Assembly: GCA_017302895.1 (NCBI GenBank)
Contig: JAFLBV010000002.1
Coordinates: forward strand, 1,054,001-1,118,000
Length of the DNA stretch: 64,000 nt
Source: Ignavibacteria bacterium
GTDB taxonomy: Bacteria; Bacteroidota; Ignavibacteria; Ignavibacteriales; Ignavibacteriaceae
Reading direction: 5' to 3'
Part shown: in pieces, positions 44,391 through 54,204 of the stretch
Layout of the letters: every line of letters starts with the position of its first letter
Numbering within the stretch: position 1 is the first letter of the stretch
Notes under the pieces: model-generated
Seen by the model: the letters and a program-made list of their open reading frames with translations, nothing else
Databases searched by the model: none
Told to the model about the DNA's origin: nothing
Program-made: the position numbers and the translations under genes

Positions 44391-44957
44391 TTATTTTAGA
44401 ATTCTTGTCGCTCTTATGAATCTTTTTTTGTAATACTGATTTTCCAGGGGGGTAATTACAACTCCTGTTTTTCTTCCCTCGGCATGGATGAACTTTATTT
44501 CACCGTTCGAATCTCTTTCATAAGCCATCCCGACATGGCCAATCCAGTTGGAGTTGACATTGCCGCCTCTAAAGAAGATTAAATCTCCCGGCTGAATTTT
44601 TGAATATGGAATATCTTGTCCGAGGATACACTGGTCTGCGGGCATCCTGGGGATTGGTTTGCCGATTTTATTATAAAGAAAATACATAAACCCTGAGCAG
44701 TCAAAACCCCGTTCTGTTGTACCACCCCAGACATAAGGATATCCTAAATATTTTCTTGCCAGCGACAACAAATTATTTACGGTAGCCTGATCTGTGAAAT
44801 AATCGGGTACTTTATATTCGTCATTTATGACCACCCCGGCGGGCAGCTTGTATACATTTTCTAAATAATCCCTGTGAAGTGTAATGAAATTTTGGTTTGG
44901 TAATGCTGAATTAAGTGAACTCATGATCGATAATATATATATCAGATATGGTGCCAT
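44391..44957 (-). CDS. NlpC/P60 family cell-wall hydrolase
   Basis: Papain-like peptidase of 188 aa that cleaves peptide stems of peptidoglycan. The catalytic triad is visible: Cys87 in GFDCSGFMYF, His141 in IGHVGMAY and His158 in KFIHAEG. The preceding YLGYPYVWGGT is the family substrate-binding segment. The N-terminal MAPYLIYILSIMSSLNSA could be a weak signal peptide. ATG 44957 has AGGAGG upstream but only three bases away; a later ATG at residue 12 is possible. It is followed closely by the hypothetical lipoprotein gene. A terminator separates it from the arginine decarboxylase gene. Confidence 0.93.
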   Translation of the reverse strand: MAPYLIYILSIMSSLNSALPNQNFITLHRDYLENVYKLPAGVVINDEYKVPDYFTDQATVNNLLSLARKYLGYPYVWGGTTERGFDCSGFMYFLYNKIGKPIPRMPADQCILGQDIPYSKIQPGDLIFFRGGNVNSNWIGHVGMAYERDSNGEIKFIHAEGRKTGVVITPLENQYYKKRFIRATRILK

Positions 44958-44982
44958 AATCCTCCTGTTATATTATAAAAAA

Positions 44983-45021
44983 GGTCCGGGATTTCCATAA
45001 TTAAGAGTAAATCACCGGACC
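44983..45021 (-). terminator. Rho-independent terminator after arginine decarboxylase
   Basis: On the minus strand GGTCCGG pairs with CCGGACC across a 25-base loop, followed by TTTTTTATAA, 12 bp past the decarboxylase stop. Confidence 0.75.
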
Positions 45022-45032
45022 GTTAATTTCTT

Positions 45033-45578
45033 TTACGGAAGCAGAATTGCCGCTGCAATCACTGTCGTCCAAAGGCCGTTTTTATGTCCTTCAGCAGACT
45101 GCGTTACATTAAATGAACGGACAATTTTACCCGACATTTTGTAAATATTTTCTCTTTCGCTCCAGTCAACCTCCGGGTTAAAATCTATTCCCAAAGTGGT
45201 TGCAAGCATGGTGGCAGCAAGGTCTTCCGCATACTCGCCGCACACTTTTTCCGTCTCACCGTAAGGATGGTGTTCTGATAGATATCCATAAAGGCTTTTA
45301 TCGGCAGGTATGGCTACACCAATCGAAGAGGCTATAAGCCTGTTCGGTTCGTTTGTCTGGTTACGGGCCATAACGCAAAATGTAACCTGACCCGGTTTTA
45401 AATATTTGAGACCCTCTTCCTTCGAAATTCTTTTGCAATCGGGGGGATAGATACTGCTGACTGTAACCAGGTTACACATTTCAATTCCGGCACCTCTTAA
45501 TGCAAGCTCAAAAGAAGCTAAATAATCTTTATGTCTGCCAACGCCTTTGGTAAAAAACATCCGAGAAGGTACGAACAC
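45033..45578 (-). CDS. Pyruvoyl-dependent arginine decarboxylase
   Basis: Converts arginine to agmatine, an entry to polyamines, using a pyruvoyl group made by self-cleavage instead of PLP. The self-cleavage site is Ser-Ser in [15 protein letters not shown] near residue 42. Other family features are ITPGQ-like [12 protein letters not shown] and the glutamate-containing [16 protein letters not shown]. The 181-aa length is normal. The start is a GTG at 45578 supported by AAGGAG seven bases upstream; an ATG six codons later would lose the conserved [11 protein letters not shown] opening. It stands between smpB and a terminator on the minus strand. Confidence 0.94.
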   Translation of the reverse strand: MFVPSRMFFTKGVGRHKDYLASFELALRGAGIEMCNLVTVSSIYPPDCKRISKEEGLKYLKPGQVTFCVMARNQTNEPNRLIASSIGVAIPADKSLYGYLSEHHPYGETEKVCGEYAEDLAATMLATTLGIDFNPEVDWSERENIYKMSGKIVRSFNVTQSAEGHKNGLWTTVIAAAILLP

Positions 45579-45621
45579 CTTTTTTCTCCTTCCTGTTTTT
45601 ATTTATAAAAATAAAAATGAA

Positions 45622-46074
45622 CTAATATTTGCTCCTCTTTCTTTCTCTTTCCATCTCTCTTTTCGCAATCGACTCTCTCTTATCATAAAGTTTTTTACCT
45701 TTTGCAAGGGCAATTTCAACTTTAACTTTGCCATTTTTGAAATAGAGAGCAAGAGGAATAATCGTGTACCCTTTTTCTTTGACTTTCTGATTCAATTTCT
45801 TTATCTCAACCGCGTTGAGCAGAAGTTTTCTGTCTCTGAAAGGATCATGATTATTAATGTTTCCCTGAGAATATTCGGAGATGTGGGCACTTTTCAACCA
45901 GGCTTCATTGTTTACAATTTCCACAAATCCGTCAGTCAGATTGCACTTACCGGCACGAAGCGATTTAACTTCGGTTCCCTGGAGTACAATTCCGGCTTCA
46001 AACGACTGTATAATACTGTATTCAAAGTGAGCTTTTCGATTTCTCACTATTATTTTGATATTTGCCTGTTCCAC
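45622..46074 (-). CDS. smpB: SsrA-binding protein
   Basis: Partner of tmRNA in rescue of stalled ribosomes. The OB-fold core begins [13 protein letters not shown] and includes [19 protein letters not shown], the family signature. The conserved basic tail ends [21 protein letters not shown]. The GTG at 46074 gives about 150 aa, the normal SmpB length. A TTG at 46113 would add 13 residues that have no family counterpart. No tmRNA gene is seen in this window. It is 44 bp upstream of the arginine decarboxylase start on the same strand and may be co-transcribed with it. Confidence 0.95.
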   Translation of the reverse strand: MEQANIKIIVRNRKAHFEYSIIQSFEAGIVLQGTEVKSLRAGKCNLTDGFVEIVNNEAWLKSAHISEYSQGNINNHDPFRDRKLLLNAVEIKKLNQKVKEKGYTIIPLALYFKNGKVKVEIALAKGKKLYDKRESIAKREMERERKRSKY

Positions 46075-46114
46075 TTGCCTAATCTTGAATATTCGAACTT
46101 TAAATATATGCAAT

Positions 46115-46195
46115 AAAAGTCACAGAGTAACGAATTTGTAAATCAGGGAAAAAAAATTACTTCCCGGGTTTACTGTTACGGTACTCTGCGACTTT
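46115..46195. repeat. Long imperfect inverted repeat upstream of smpB
   Basis: AAAGTCACAGAGTAACG (from 46116) pairs with CGGTACTCTGCGACTTT (to 46195), about 15 of 17 positions, with a 47-base loop that itself contains GGGAAAAAAAATTACTTCCC. It lies after the stop of the YCF48-type gene and is followed on the minus strand by TTTT, so it may terminate that gene. Confidence 0.6.
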
Positions 46196-46219
46196 CAGAT
46201 TTTGTTCAGTCTGTTCGAC

Positions 46220-48607
46220 TTATTTCAACAAATTTAACTTTCTGACAGCAGTAAATTCTCCTGCCTCCAAACGGTAAAAATAGATACCGGAAACCAGACC
46301 CGCTCCATCAAATGAAACCTTGTGGTAACCTGCTTCGAGGTATCCGTCTGCCAGCAGAGCAACCGCCTCACCGAGTGTATTATAAACGGTCAGTCTGACA
46401 TTCCCGGCTTTTGGAGTGTTGAAAGATATTACCGTCGATGGATTGAACGGATTGGGGTAATTCTGCTCAAGTGAATATAGAGCAGGCGCGCCAATTTCCA
46501 CCTCGATCTCATTCGAGTATGCGAAAGAACCATCGTTATCCATCTGCTTCAAACGATAATATACTTTTTGTCCGGTTACATTTTTATCGGTGTAGGAGTA
46601 ATAAACGGGAGAAGTCACGGTTCCATTTCCATTTACAAAAGCAAGCGTTTCCCAGTTTTTCCCGGTTTTTCTCTCAATGTTAAAACCTTTATTGTTTGTC
46701 TCAGTAGCTGTCTGCCAGTTGAGGGAAACAGTATTGCCATCAACTTTACCGTTAAAAGAGACAAGCTCGACAGGAACGATTTCAGAGGAAACCTTGTAAA
46801 CCATTCCACCGGTTCCTACGAGAACAAACTGGCTGCTGTTAATTTTGTGAGCGGCTAAAAAGTCGACACTTTTCATTGAGGTATCAATAAGGGTAACATT
46901 ACCAACCCTTCTCATCAACACGCCTGATCTGCCGACTGCCCAGACATCATCGGGACCCATTATGACGATATCGTGCATCACCTTGCCCTGAAGAGCAACG
47001 GTATCGGAAAGAAGTGTAACCGTCTGGAAACCATCTGTAGTCTTGTAAAACGCGCCATTCTCGCCACAAATGTAACCGGTATTGGCATCAACCATCGCGA
47101 CTCCCGTAACCTGTCCCGCAGGGACTGCCATGGTTCCGTGACTAAAATTCACACCATCGGTCGATTTAAATATTCTTTCACCCGAACCAACAGCATAGCC
47201 GGTGGTTGGATTCACCATCTTTATGTCATACAGAGTGGTTAAAGGCAATGTTGTCTGGTTTGACCAGTTAACGCCCTGATTTGTCGTATAGAGTATTCCA
47301 CCTTCATTGTTTACCAAGTAACCTGTGTTTATATCAGAGAAAGCGAGTTTATAATTTCTGGTGGTTGATGTTCCAAGTGATCTGTTCAACCAGGACTGCC
47401 CGTTGTCAGTTGAAGCAAAGAACGCTCCGAGTCTTCCGCAGGTGTAAACATTTGAACCGGATGTGTAGGCATCATATAGCATGTCGCCAACCATAAATGA
47501 GGATTTTTTCCAGGTCAAACCCCCGTCAGTAGTCTGGTGAAGTTCACCCCGGTCTCCAACCACGGTATATTTTTGGTTGGTTTCGGCATAAACTCCGTAC
47601 ATGTCTCTTGAAGTGGAGCCCGTGGTCTTCCAGGTGGCACCGGCATCGGTCGAGATTGCAAGATTAGCGAGATATCCGCCTGCAAGAATTTTATTACCAT
47701 CTTTAAGGGAGGTTCTGATAACTTCTGTTGAGAAAAGAGGGATGTTTGTCCAGGTAGCACCACCGTCTGTGGTTCTGATCACCACACCATTGGAACCGAG
47801 AAGAACACCGTTGGATGCATCATAAAATTCGAGGGAGTAAAGTGCAACCGTTGTTGGGGTTGTAACTGCTGCAAAAGTCACCCCGCCGTCCGTACTCTTG
47901 TAAGCTCTTCCGGCAGTACCGACTACATAAAATGTGGTTGCATCAGCTTTCCGGATTCTGTAGAGAGTTGTTGAGAGACCCGGCATGGTACCCGCTGTCC
48001 AGTTTGCTCCACCGTCAGTAGTGTACATATACTGACTGCCGCTGCCCACGGCTATAGCGGCTGACTGACCGGTCCATTGGATGTCATATAATGTTCTGGT
48101 CGGGATTGCATTTGTTACAGAACTCCAGGTAGCACCACCATCAGTGGTTTTTATCATATTGACCGAACCAACAGAACCGCCCGCGACATAACCCGTGGTT
48201 GCATTGAAGAAGTGGATATAATTAATACTCCCTGTGTAGACAGCAGGTGCACTTATGTTCGTCCACGAAACTCCTCCATTGGTCGTTTTGTAAATCACTC
48301 CTCCGTTTCCGCCGATGTAACCTGTTTGCTCATCAACGAATGAAATGGCATTCAGATTGTCACCCGCAGCAAAGGATGAGGGGAGTGTCTGCCAGTTGTT
48401 GCCACCATCGGTTGATTTGCTGAAATTACTCGCAACACTGAGTGAGTAACTCACGGCAAAAATCGTATTCCCGGCTTTGCTGAAAGCCCTGAAATCATCC
48501 GGAATGAGCGGTTTTTTGATAACCTGCAAATTGCTGCTGAGTGGCTGAGCAATAAGAGGAATGGCAACTGAAAGCATAAATATAAAGTAAACAAAACTTC
48601 TTTTCAC
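46220..48607 (-). CDS. T9SS-secreted YCF48/Asp-box propeller protein
   Basis: A secreted protein of 795 aa. The GTG at 48607 is chosen because GGAG lies five bases upstream and the product starts with a normal signal peptide (RSFVYFIFMLSVAIPLIAQ); a TTG at 48640 would add 11 residues before it. About 12 Asp-box repeats of 40-45 aa follow (STDGGNNW, TTNGGVSW, TTDGGATW twice, TTDGGANW, STDGGVTF, STDAGATW, TTDGGLTW, STDNGQSW, TTNQGVNW). They alternate with TGYxxGxxG strands as in YCF48/HCF136-type propellers. The linker VPVELVSFNGKVDG and the sorting domain SLEQNYPNPFNPSTVISF end it. Ligand unknown. Confidence 0.88.
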   Translation of the reverse strand: MKRSFVYFIFMLSVAIPLIAQPLSSNLQVIKKPLIPDDFRAFSKAGNTIFAVSYSLSVASNFSKSTDGGNNWQTLPSSFAAGDNLNAISFVDEQTGYIGGNGGVIYKTTNGGVSWTNISAPAVYTGSINYIHFFNATTGYVAGGSVGSVNMIKTTDGGATWSSVTNAIPTRTLYDIQWTGQSAAIAVGSGSQYMYTTDGGANWTAGTMPGLSTTLYRIRKADATTFYVVGTAGRAYKSTDGGVTFAAVTTPTTVALYSLEFYDASNGVLLGSNGVVIRTTDGGATWTNIPLFSTEVIRTSLKDGNKILAGGYLANLAISTDAGATWKTTGSTSRDMYGVYAETNQKYTVVGDRGELHQTTDGGLTWKKSSFMVGDMLYDAYTSGSNVYTCGRLGAFFASTDNGQSWLNRSLGTSTTRNYKLAFSDINTGYLVNNEGGILYTTNQGVNWSNQTTLPLTTLYDIKMVNPTTGYAVGSGERIFKSTDGVNFSHGTMAVPAGQVTGVAMVDANTGYICGENGAFYKTTDGFQTVTLLSDTVALQGKVMHDIVIMGPDDVWAVGRSGVLMRRVGNVTLIDTSMKSVDFLAAHKINSSQFVLVGTGGMVYKVSSEIVPVELVSFNGKVDGNTVSLNWQTATETNNKGFNIERKTGKNWETLAFVNGNGTVTSPVYYSYTDKNVTGQKVYYRLKQMDNDGSFAYSNEIEVEIGAPALYSLEQNYPNPFNPSTVISFNTPKAGNVRLTVYNTLGEAVALLADGYLEAGYHKVSFDGAGLVSGIYFYRLEAGEFTAVRKLNLLK

Positions 48608-48704
48608 TGTAACTCCAAAATGTGAATAATCATTCTGCAAGTTAAGAAAAAAGTGGAATTATTCATTTATTTATGCATGTTTCAGAAAAATAATTAGCTG
48701 CCTT

Positions 48705-50522
48705 CTACCAGGTGAAACCGACAGGCATGATCATCATGACTCCGCTCATCTTGCTTATTCTTTCCACTTCCTTAATATAAAATTCAAGCTTTCTGGCGGT
48801 TTCACTTTTGATAAAAAAGGTACCGGCCTTTGCTTCAAGATTACGCATCAGTTTCTGGAAAAATGTTTCAGATGTGCTGCTGTAGGATACAGTATAATCT
48901 TTCAATTTAGCCTTATTGGCTGCAATCTTAATTGCATCATACAAGCCACCCAAGGTATCAACAAGTTTTTTTTCCATTGCTGCAGGGGCAAACCAGATTC
49001 TCCCCTGTCCGATTTCATTTGCCTCGTTCCTGGTGATTTTTCTCTCTTTGGCTACTATTCCGAGGAAGGTCTCGTAAGTGGTATCCACATTCATCTGCAT
49101 CACCGACAATTCATAATTTGTCATCGGGCGGCTGCCTGTGAAAAAGTCGGCGTAAGGATTGGTCTTTACTGTATCGAAGTTTATTCCAAGCTTGTCGCGC
49201 ATCAGTTTTTGGGTGTTCATTACAAGTCCAAAGACACCAATGGAGCCTGTGAGAGTGTTCGGTGAGGCAACCACTACATCACCGGGTGCGGAAATGTAAT
49301 AGCCACCGGAAGCGGCATAATTCCCCATTGAAATAATCAACGGTTTTTTACTTCTTAAAAGCTGAAGCTCATGGTACATAATATCGCTTGCCATGGCACT
49401 CCCACCGGGAGAATTGACCCTTAGGACCACAGCCTTTACCGACTCATCTTCAGCAGCGGCTTTTACTGCTTTTACGAATGTCTCACTGCCGATATTGTCG
49501 TCATTGCTCTTACCCATGACGATATCACCTTCAGCATATATAATTCTGATTTCGTCCCCCGTTTTGTATTTAAACTTTCCTGCACCGGTTTTCAGATAGC
49601 TTTCGAACGAGAGGTACTCAGGATTTTCGGAGAGTTTCAAACTCTTCTTCACAATCGAATCAATTTCGTGATTATAAACGAGCTCATCCACTATTCCGGC
49701 ATTTTTTGCAGATACTGCATCAAAAACTGACAGTGAATCTGCAATCGAGTTTAATTCCTTCAGGTCAAGATTCGTTTTTTGCGAAATCTTTGTAAGTATC
49801 GAGCCCCAAAGTCCGGTGAGATATTCTCGCATCTGAGTTTTGTTCTCTTCACTCATATTGTTAGCAATAAATGGTTCAACAGCACTTTTATACTTGCCGG
49901 CTCTAATTACCTGGACATCAAGTCCGATGGAATTGAGGAGATTTTTAAACATCGGCACTTCGGCGCTTAATCCTTTTAACATTACGCCACCCCGCGGATT
50001 CAGATAGATGCTGTCTGCCACCGATGCCATGTAAAGTCCTCTCAAACTGTAAAAGTCGGAAAAGGCTATTATCTTTTTGCCGCTTTTCCTGAAATCAGCA
50101 AGTGCATTCCAGATTTCTTCAAGATTTGCCAAATTTCCGTTTGCATCCCCGACCTCAAGGTAAATAGCTTTGATATTAGCATCTTCCTTCGCACTTTTTA
50201 TGGCATTCACATACTCCTGAAGGCTTGTCTTTTTTCCACTTTCATCGGTAAAAAGATTCGCAAACGGGTCATCCTCCTGCTTCGGAGAATCGATGATCGC
50301 CTGTCGCATTGTTATCTTCAGGATTGAATCGGGTTTTACCGTCACAACCTCACTGCTCGAAAGTCCGGCTATGAGGATGAAAATAAATCCGAATGATACC
50401 AGGAGTATTCCAAAACCTGCTATCAAAAATCCAAGCATTGATGCAAAAAGCATCATGAAAAAATCTTTAACTCCACGCTTTGGAGGTGGATAATATGGAT
50501 TGTAGGGTTTAGTGTCTGACAT
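48705..50522 (-). CDS. sppA: Signal peptide peptidase SppA, 67-kDa type
   Basis: Membrane-bound serine/lysine protease that degrades cleaved signal peptides. About 605 aa in two tandem ClpP-like halves after one N-terminal membrane segment (FLIAGFGILLVSFGFIFILIAGL). The catalytic Lys lies in the first half (VIRAGKYKSAVEPF) and the nucleophile Ser in the second (SMGNYAASGGYYISAPGD), as in E. coli SppA. The cytoplasmic N-terminus is Pro/Tyr rich (PYNPYYPPPKRG). The ATG at 50522 is used; a TTG at 50546 would add eight residues. It is divergent from the propeller sensor kinase gene, with an 80-bp gap. Confidence 0.95.
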   Translation of the reverse strand: MSDTKPYNPYYPPPKRGVKDFFMMLFASMLGFLIAGFGILLVSFGFIFILIAGLSSSEVVTVKPDSILKITMRQAIIDSPKQEDDPFANLFTDESGKKTSLQEYVNAIKSAKEDANIKAIYLEVGDANGNLANLEEIWNALADFRKSGKKIIAFSDFYSLRGLYMASVADSIYLNPRGGVMLKGLSAEVPMFKNLLNSIGLDVQVIRAGKYKSAVEPFIANNMSEENKTQMREYLTGLWGSILTKISQKTNLDLKELNSIADSLSVFDAVSAKNAGIVDELVYNHEIDSIVKKSLKLSENPEYLSFESYLKTGAGKFKYKTGDEIRIIYAEGDIVMGKSNDDNIGSETFVKAVKAAAEDESVKAVVLRVNSPGGSAMASDIMYHELQLLRSKKPLIISMGNYAASGGYYISAPGDVVVASPNTLTGSIGVFGLVMNTQKLMRDKLGINFDTVKTNPYADFFTGSRPMTNYELSVMQMNVDTTYETFLGIVAKERKITRNEANEIGQGRIWFAPAAMEKKLVDTLGGLYDAIKIAANKAKLKDYTVSYSSTSETFFQKLMRNLEAKAGTFFIKSETARKLEFYIKEVERISKMSGVMMIMPVGFTW

Positions 50523-50602
50523 TTTAGCTCTGATTTTATTCTTCAAAAATAATACGGTAATATATTAAATTGCAGTTTGATTTTTCATATACCGGCAATT
50601 CA

Positions 50603-53600
50603 ATGATCCCACGATCGGGAATATATTTTTTCATTCTTTCATTTCTCCTCCTGCACAATTACAATTATTGTTCTTCCACGACTTCCCATATCTCCGGTCT
50701 GCCAATAATCTTTAATTATGCTCCTGCCACATACGGTTACGAACCTCAAAACTGGGGAGCTTCACAGGATTCGCGCGGGATAATGTATTTCGCAAATACT
50801 GAAGGCATCCTCGAGTATGATGGCGTCTCATGGCGTATAATCCGCCTGCCAAAGGGTGAAACCTGCCGCGCTCTCCACCGCTCCTCTGATGGCACGGTTT
50901 ATGTCGCCGGATTCAATGAAATAGGAAAACTCCAACTTAATTCCTCAGGAAATGCTGAATACCACTCTCTAAAATCTAAAATACCGGCACAAAGCAACAA
51001 TTTTTCGGATGTCTGGTTGATCGCAGAGTTAAACGGTAAAATATACTTCTCTACATACGACCGGATCTTTGTTTACGACGGAAATACATTTACGGTTATA
51101 AACTCATTAAGAAATATAGTCTCGATGAGGACCATAAATGGCAGTCTGGTGATCCTTCGTAAAGATGAACAACCCCGGACGCTCTCGGGTTCACAATTCA
51201 TACCGCTTCAAAGAGAGGAATTCACTCTTCCGGGTGAATTGTACATGTCTCTCCCCTCTGATGATGGTGGTTTTATTTTTATTACAAAAACCGGAGTATT
51301 TTACAGGTTAAAGAACTCCGGATATGAAAAACTTTCAGATGGATTTACGAATCTGGGTGACGGCTCCGCTTTCTACGATGCTGTCTTACTGTCAAACGGA
51401 GATTTTGCCATTGCTTCATTAGAGTCAGGACTGATTCTGACAGACAAAAAGGGACAGCCTAAACAGGTTATCAAACAGGAAACGGGACTCGGACACAATA
51501 CAGTCTATGCCCTTTTTCAGGATAACGAGGGGAACCTCTGGATGATGCTCGAAAACGGTATTTCCAGAATTAACATCAACTCGCCGGTCTCAATTTTTGA
51601 CAACAGAACAGGTCTGCCCGGGGCTGCCTACAACACTGTGTTTTACAAAGGCCGGTTGTTCGCCGGTACAAGTTTTGGTGTCTATACCTCTAAACTCGAA
51701 GGCACACATTTCGGCACTCCGTTCGAGAAGGTCTCCAAAAACATAAGTGATTCCTGGGATTTTCTCAAGTATCGAAACAATATCTACCTGAATACCGGGT
51801 CAGGTTTCTTTCTGATTGATGATACGCGAGAAATATTAATCGATTCGTCATACTGTTTCTCGGCAACCTCGGTTTCCGATGACTCGTCTCTCATCCTTCT
51901 TGGTACAGATTCCGGTGTAAAACTGATTCAAATGGATGAAAAAGGTGAAAGGGCTGTTATGTCCCGGACGATTGAAGGTATCTCAGGACAGGTAGACAAA
52001 ATCGTTCAACACGGTCCGCGGGAATTTTGGATTCAGATTCAACCGCACACAGTAATCAGAATGCGGTTTACACAAGGATATCTAAATGCTCCAAAATTGG
52101 AATATTATGAAGATGATTTTTCGGGAACAGGTTTCAACCCGACATTGATGAATCTTAACGATGATCTTTATGCTGTGACAACAAAAGGCATATATTATCT
52201 GAATTCACAGAAAGATACATTCATAAGTCTGAAAAATACCGGGCTGCAACAGGTCAAAAATCTCTATACGGTTCCTCTCGTTAGCATAATAAACAGTCAG
52301 AATATAGTACTTTACCTCGAAGGTATTATTTACAATGTTGAAATCAGCCAGACTGATTTTTCATGTAAATTCTCACAACTCGGGAGAGTCAGAACAGCGT
52401 CAATATACGGAATCAGTACCAATTTTCAGTCTCCAAACCGTGAGATCTGGCTTTCCGCCACCACCGGATTAATAAAGTTTGACGCCGGAGCGAATAAATC
52501 CAAAAGTGACATCAATGCCTTTTTTCGCAGTTTTCAAATTGGTGATTCACTCTATTTCTCGGGTGTTACCCGTAACGGTGATTTAAAAGATATTCCACCC
52601 GGAAGTAACATTACAGTTACATTCGCCGCTCCCGGTTTTCAGGATGAATTTAACATAATGTATCAGACCTGGGTCCAGGGACTCGATACAAACTGGACGC
52701 AACCCGGCAGAAACAGTTTCAGAGAATTTTACAATATGCAACCGGGCAATTATCTGATCAGAGTGCGAGCAATTCTTTCTTCGGGGCAAGTATCTTCGGA
52801 AGCTTTTTATTCACTGGAAGTCGATTCCTACTGGTATGCCAACTTCTTTGCTTATCTCCTTTATGCCCTGATTTTAATTGCTCTAATTGTCCTTTTTATC
52901 AAAATAAGAACTGCTGAAATACTCAAAGAGAGAGATGATCTCGAAGATATGGTTTCAGAAAGTGCCGCCGAGCTGAAAAAAGCCAATCAGGAGTTAAGTT
53001 TTAAAAATGTCCAGCTGCAGAGGATAAACAGCCAGCTCGAAAAACTTGACAGGGAAAAAAATGAATACCTCGGAATAGTAGCTCACGATTTGAGAAATCC
53101 AATTTCGGGTATTATGGGCTTCGCTGAAATTATTACTGATGAGGAGGAAGAACTCAAGAAATCTGATATAGCCCGTTTTGCAGAAAATATAAGAGTCAGT
53201 TGTGCTTCAATGCTCGAAACACTGAACAAAATTCTCAGCATGAATCTTGTGGAACAAGGAAAACTTGATCTTTACCCCGAAAATTTTGACCTTGTTGAAC
53301 TGATTAAGGAGTTAAAAGACCGAAATCACCCTTCTTTGGAAAGAAAGAATATAAAGTTGAATTTAGAATTGCCCGAACAACTGGTAATTTTCTCGGATCG
53401 TAATTTTACGGGGCAGATCATCGACAATCTCATTTCGAATGCAATAAAATATTCATTTCAAGGAAGTGCTGTCGATATCCGGCTCAAAGTAACAGACGGT
53501 TTCGCTCAAATTGAGGTGGATGATCATGGTCAGGGAATACCAGCAGAGGAACTGCCGAATGTTTTCAAACGCTTCGCAAAAATAAGCAGCTCCCCTACTG

Positions 53601-53740
53601 CGGGTGAATCTTCCTCTGGTATGGGACTTTCAATAGTCCATATGCTGGTGAATCTTTTGAAAGGAAAAATCGAGTGCGAAAGCAGTGTGGGAGTTGGCAC
53701 CCTTTTTACAGTGAGACTGCCATTGAAAATTGAGGATTGA
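50603..53740 (+). CDS. Membrane sensor histidine kinase with two-component propeller and Y_Y_Y domains
   Basis: Kinase of about 1045 aa from the ATG at 50603; a TTG at 50570 adds 11 residues. After a signal peptide, about 640 residues form ligand-sensing propellers (NTEGILEYDGVSWRII, ALFQDNEGNLWMMLENGISR). The Y_Y_Y domain follows (FNIMYQTWVQGLDTNW, MQPGNYLIRVRA). A membrane span FFAYLLYALILIALIVLF, a coiled coil and the HisKA domain come next, with phospho-acceptor His in VAHDLRNPISG (about residue 828). HATPase_c has NLISNAIKYS, DDHGQGIP and SSGMGLSI. No AraC-type output or receiver domain is fused. The genes after it are a NYN nuclease and a GH18 protein; no response regulator is nearby. 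Confidence 0.92.
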   Translation: MIPRSGIYFFILSFLLLHNYNYCSSTTSHISGLPIIFNYAPATYGYEPQNWGASQDSRGIMYFANTEGILEYDGVSWRIIRLPKGETCRALHRSSDGTVYVAGFNEIGKLQLNSSGNAEYHSLKSKIPAQSNNFSDVWLIAELNGKIYFSTYDRIFVYDGNTFTVINSLRNIVSMRTINGSLVILRKDEQPRTLSGSQFIPLQREEFTLPGELYMSLPSDDGGFIFITKTGVFYRLKNSGYEKLSDGFTNLGDGSAFYDAVLLSNGDFAIASLESGLILTDKKGQPKQVIKQETGLGHNTVYALFQDNEGNLWMMLENGISRININSPVSIFDNRTGLPGAAYNTVFYKGRLFAGTSFGVYTSKLEGTHFGTPFEKVSKNISDSWDFLKYRNNIYLNTGSGFFLIDDTREILIDSSYCFSATSVSDDSSLILLGTDSGVKLIQMDEKGERAVMSRTIEGISGQVDKIVQHGPREFWIQIQPHTVIRMRFTQGYLNAPKLEYYEDDFSGTGFNPTLMNLNDDLYAVTTKGIYYLNSQKDTFISLKNTGLQQVKNLYTVPLVSIINSQNIVLYLEGIIYNVEISQTDFSCKFSQLGRVRTASIYGISTNFQSPNREIWLSATTGLIKFDAGANKSKSDINAFFRSFQIGDSLYFSGVTRNGDLKDIPPGSNITVTFAAPGFQDEFNIMYQTWVQGLDTNWTQPGRNSFREFYNMQPGNYLIRVRAILSSGQVSSEAFYSLEVDSYWYANFFAYLLYALILIALIVLFIKIRTAEILKERDDLEDMVSESAAELKKANQELSFKNVQLQRINSQLEKLDREKNEYLGIVAHDLRNPISGIMGFAEIITDEEEELKKSDIARFAENIRVSCASMLETLNKILSMNLVEQGKLDLYPENFDLVELIKELKDRNHPSLERKNIKLNLELPEQLVIFSDRNFTGQIIDNLISNAIKYSFQGSAVDIRLKVTDGFAQIEVDDHGQGIPAEELPNVFKRFAKISSSPTAGESSSGMGLSIVHMLVNLLKGKIECESSVGVGTLFTVRLPLKIED

Positions 53741-53746
53741 TGATTT

Positions 53747-54202
53747 ATGAAAATTTACTTTATTGACGGAAACAACTTGATCGGTAAGATTCCCGATCTT
53801 AAAAATAAATTGAAAACAGACAAAACCTTTGTCAGGGAACAGCTTGCTTTTCGCCTCGACACGGTTTTTCTGAATTCAAGCAATACTGCAGTGGTCTTCT
53901 TTGATGGATTTATTAATGGTGTGATCAATACTAACAAGTTAAAAATTATCTACTCCGACTCCAGACCCGCTGACCTGGTGATCAAAGAGGAAATAAACAG
54001 ATCAAAAAATCCGCGAAATATCGTGGTCGTTTCTTCAGATAATGAAGTGTATAACTATGGCAAGAAGTGCTCCTGCGATGTGTTGAAATCGGAAGAATTT
54101 TTTACACGGTTCTTTGGAACTGCTGTTGAAAAAGAGGAATCGGAGAAAATCAGCCTTCTCCAAAAACAAAATGATGAATTCAAAAAACTGTTCGGACTAT
54201 AA
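53747..54202 (+). CDS. NYN-domain (YacP-like) predicted ribonuclease
   Basis: A 151-aa protein with a PIN-like NYN fold. The first acidic motif is YFIDGNNLIG (residues 4-13), the second acidic site is VVFFDGF, and VVVSSDNEVYNYGKKCSCDVL near residue 95 (split) holds the third, SSDNEV, typical of YacP-type RNases. The C-terminal helix is charged. The arrangement of Asp residues supports nuclease activity on structured RNA; the target is unknown. ATG 53747 lies six bases after the kinase stop, and the GH18 gene begins two bases after its own stop, so the three are probably one operon. Confidence 0.85.
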   Translation: MKIYFIDGNNLIGKIPDLKNKLKTDKTFVREQLAFRLDTVFLNSSNTAVVFFDGFINGVINTNKLKIIYSDSRPADLVIKEEINRSKNPRNIVVVSSDNEVYNYGKKCSCDVLKSEEFFTRFFGTAVEKEESEKISLLQKQNDEFKKLFGL

Positions 54203-54204
54203 CC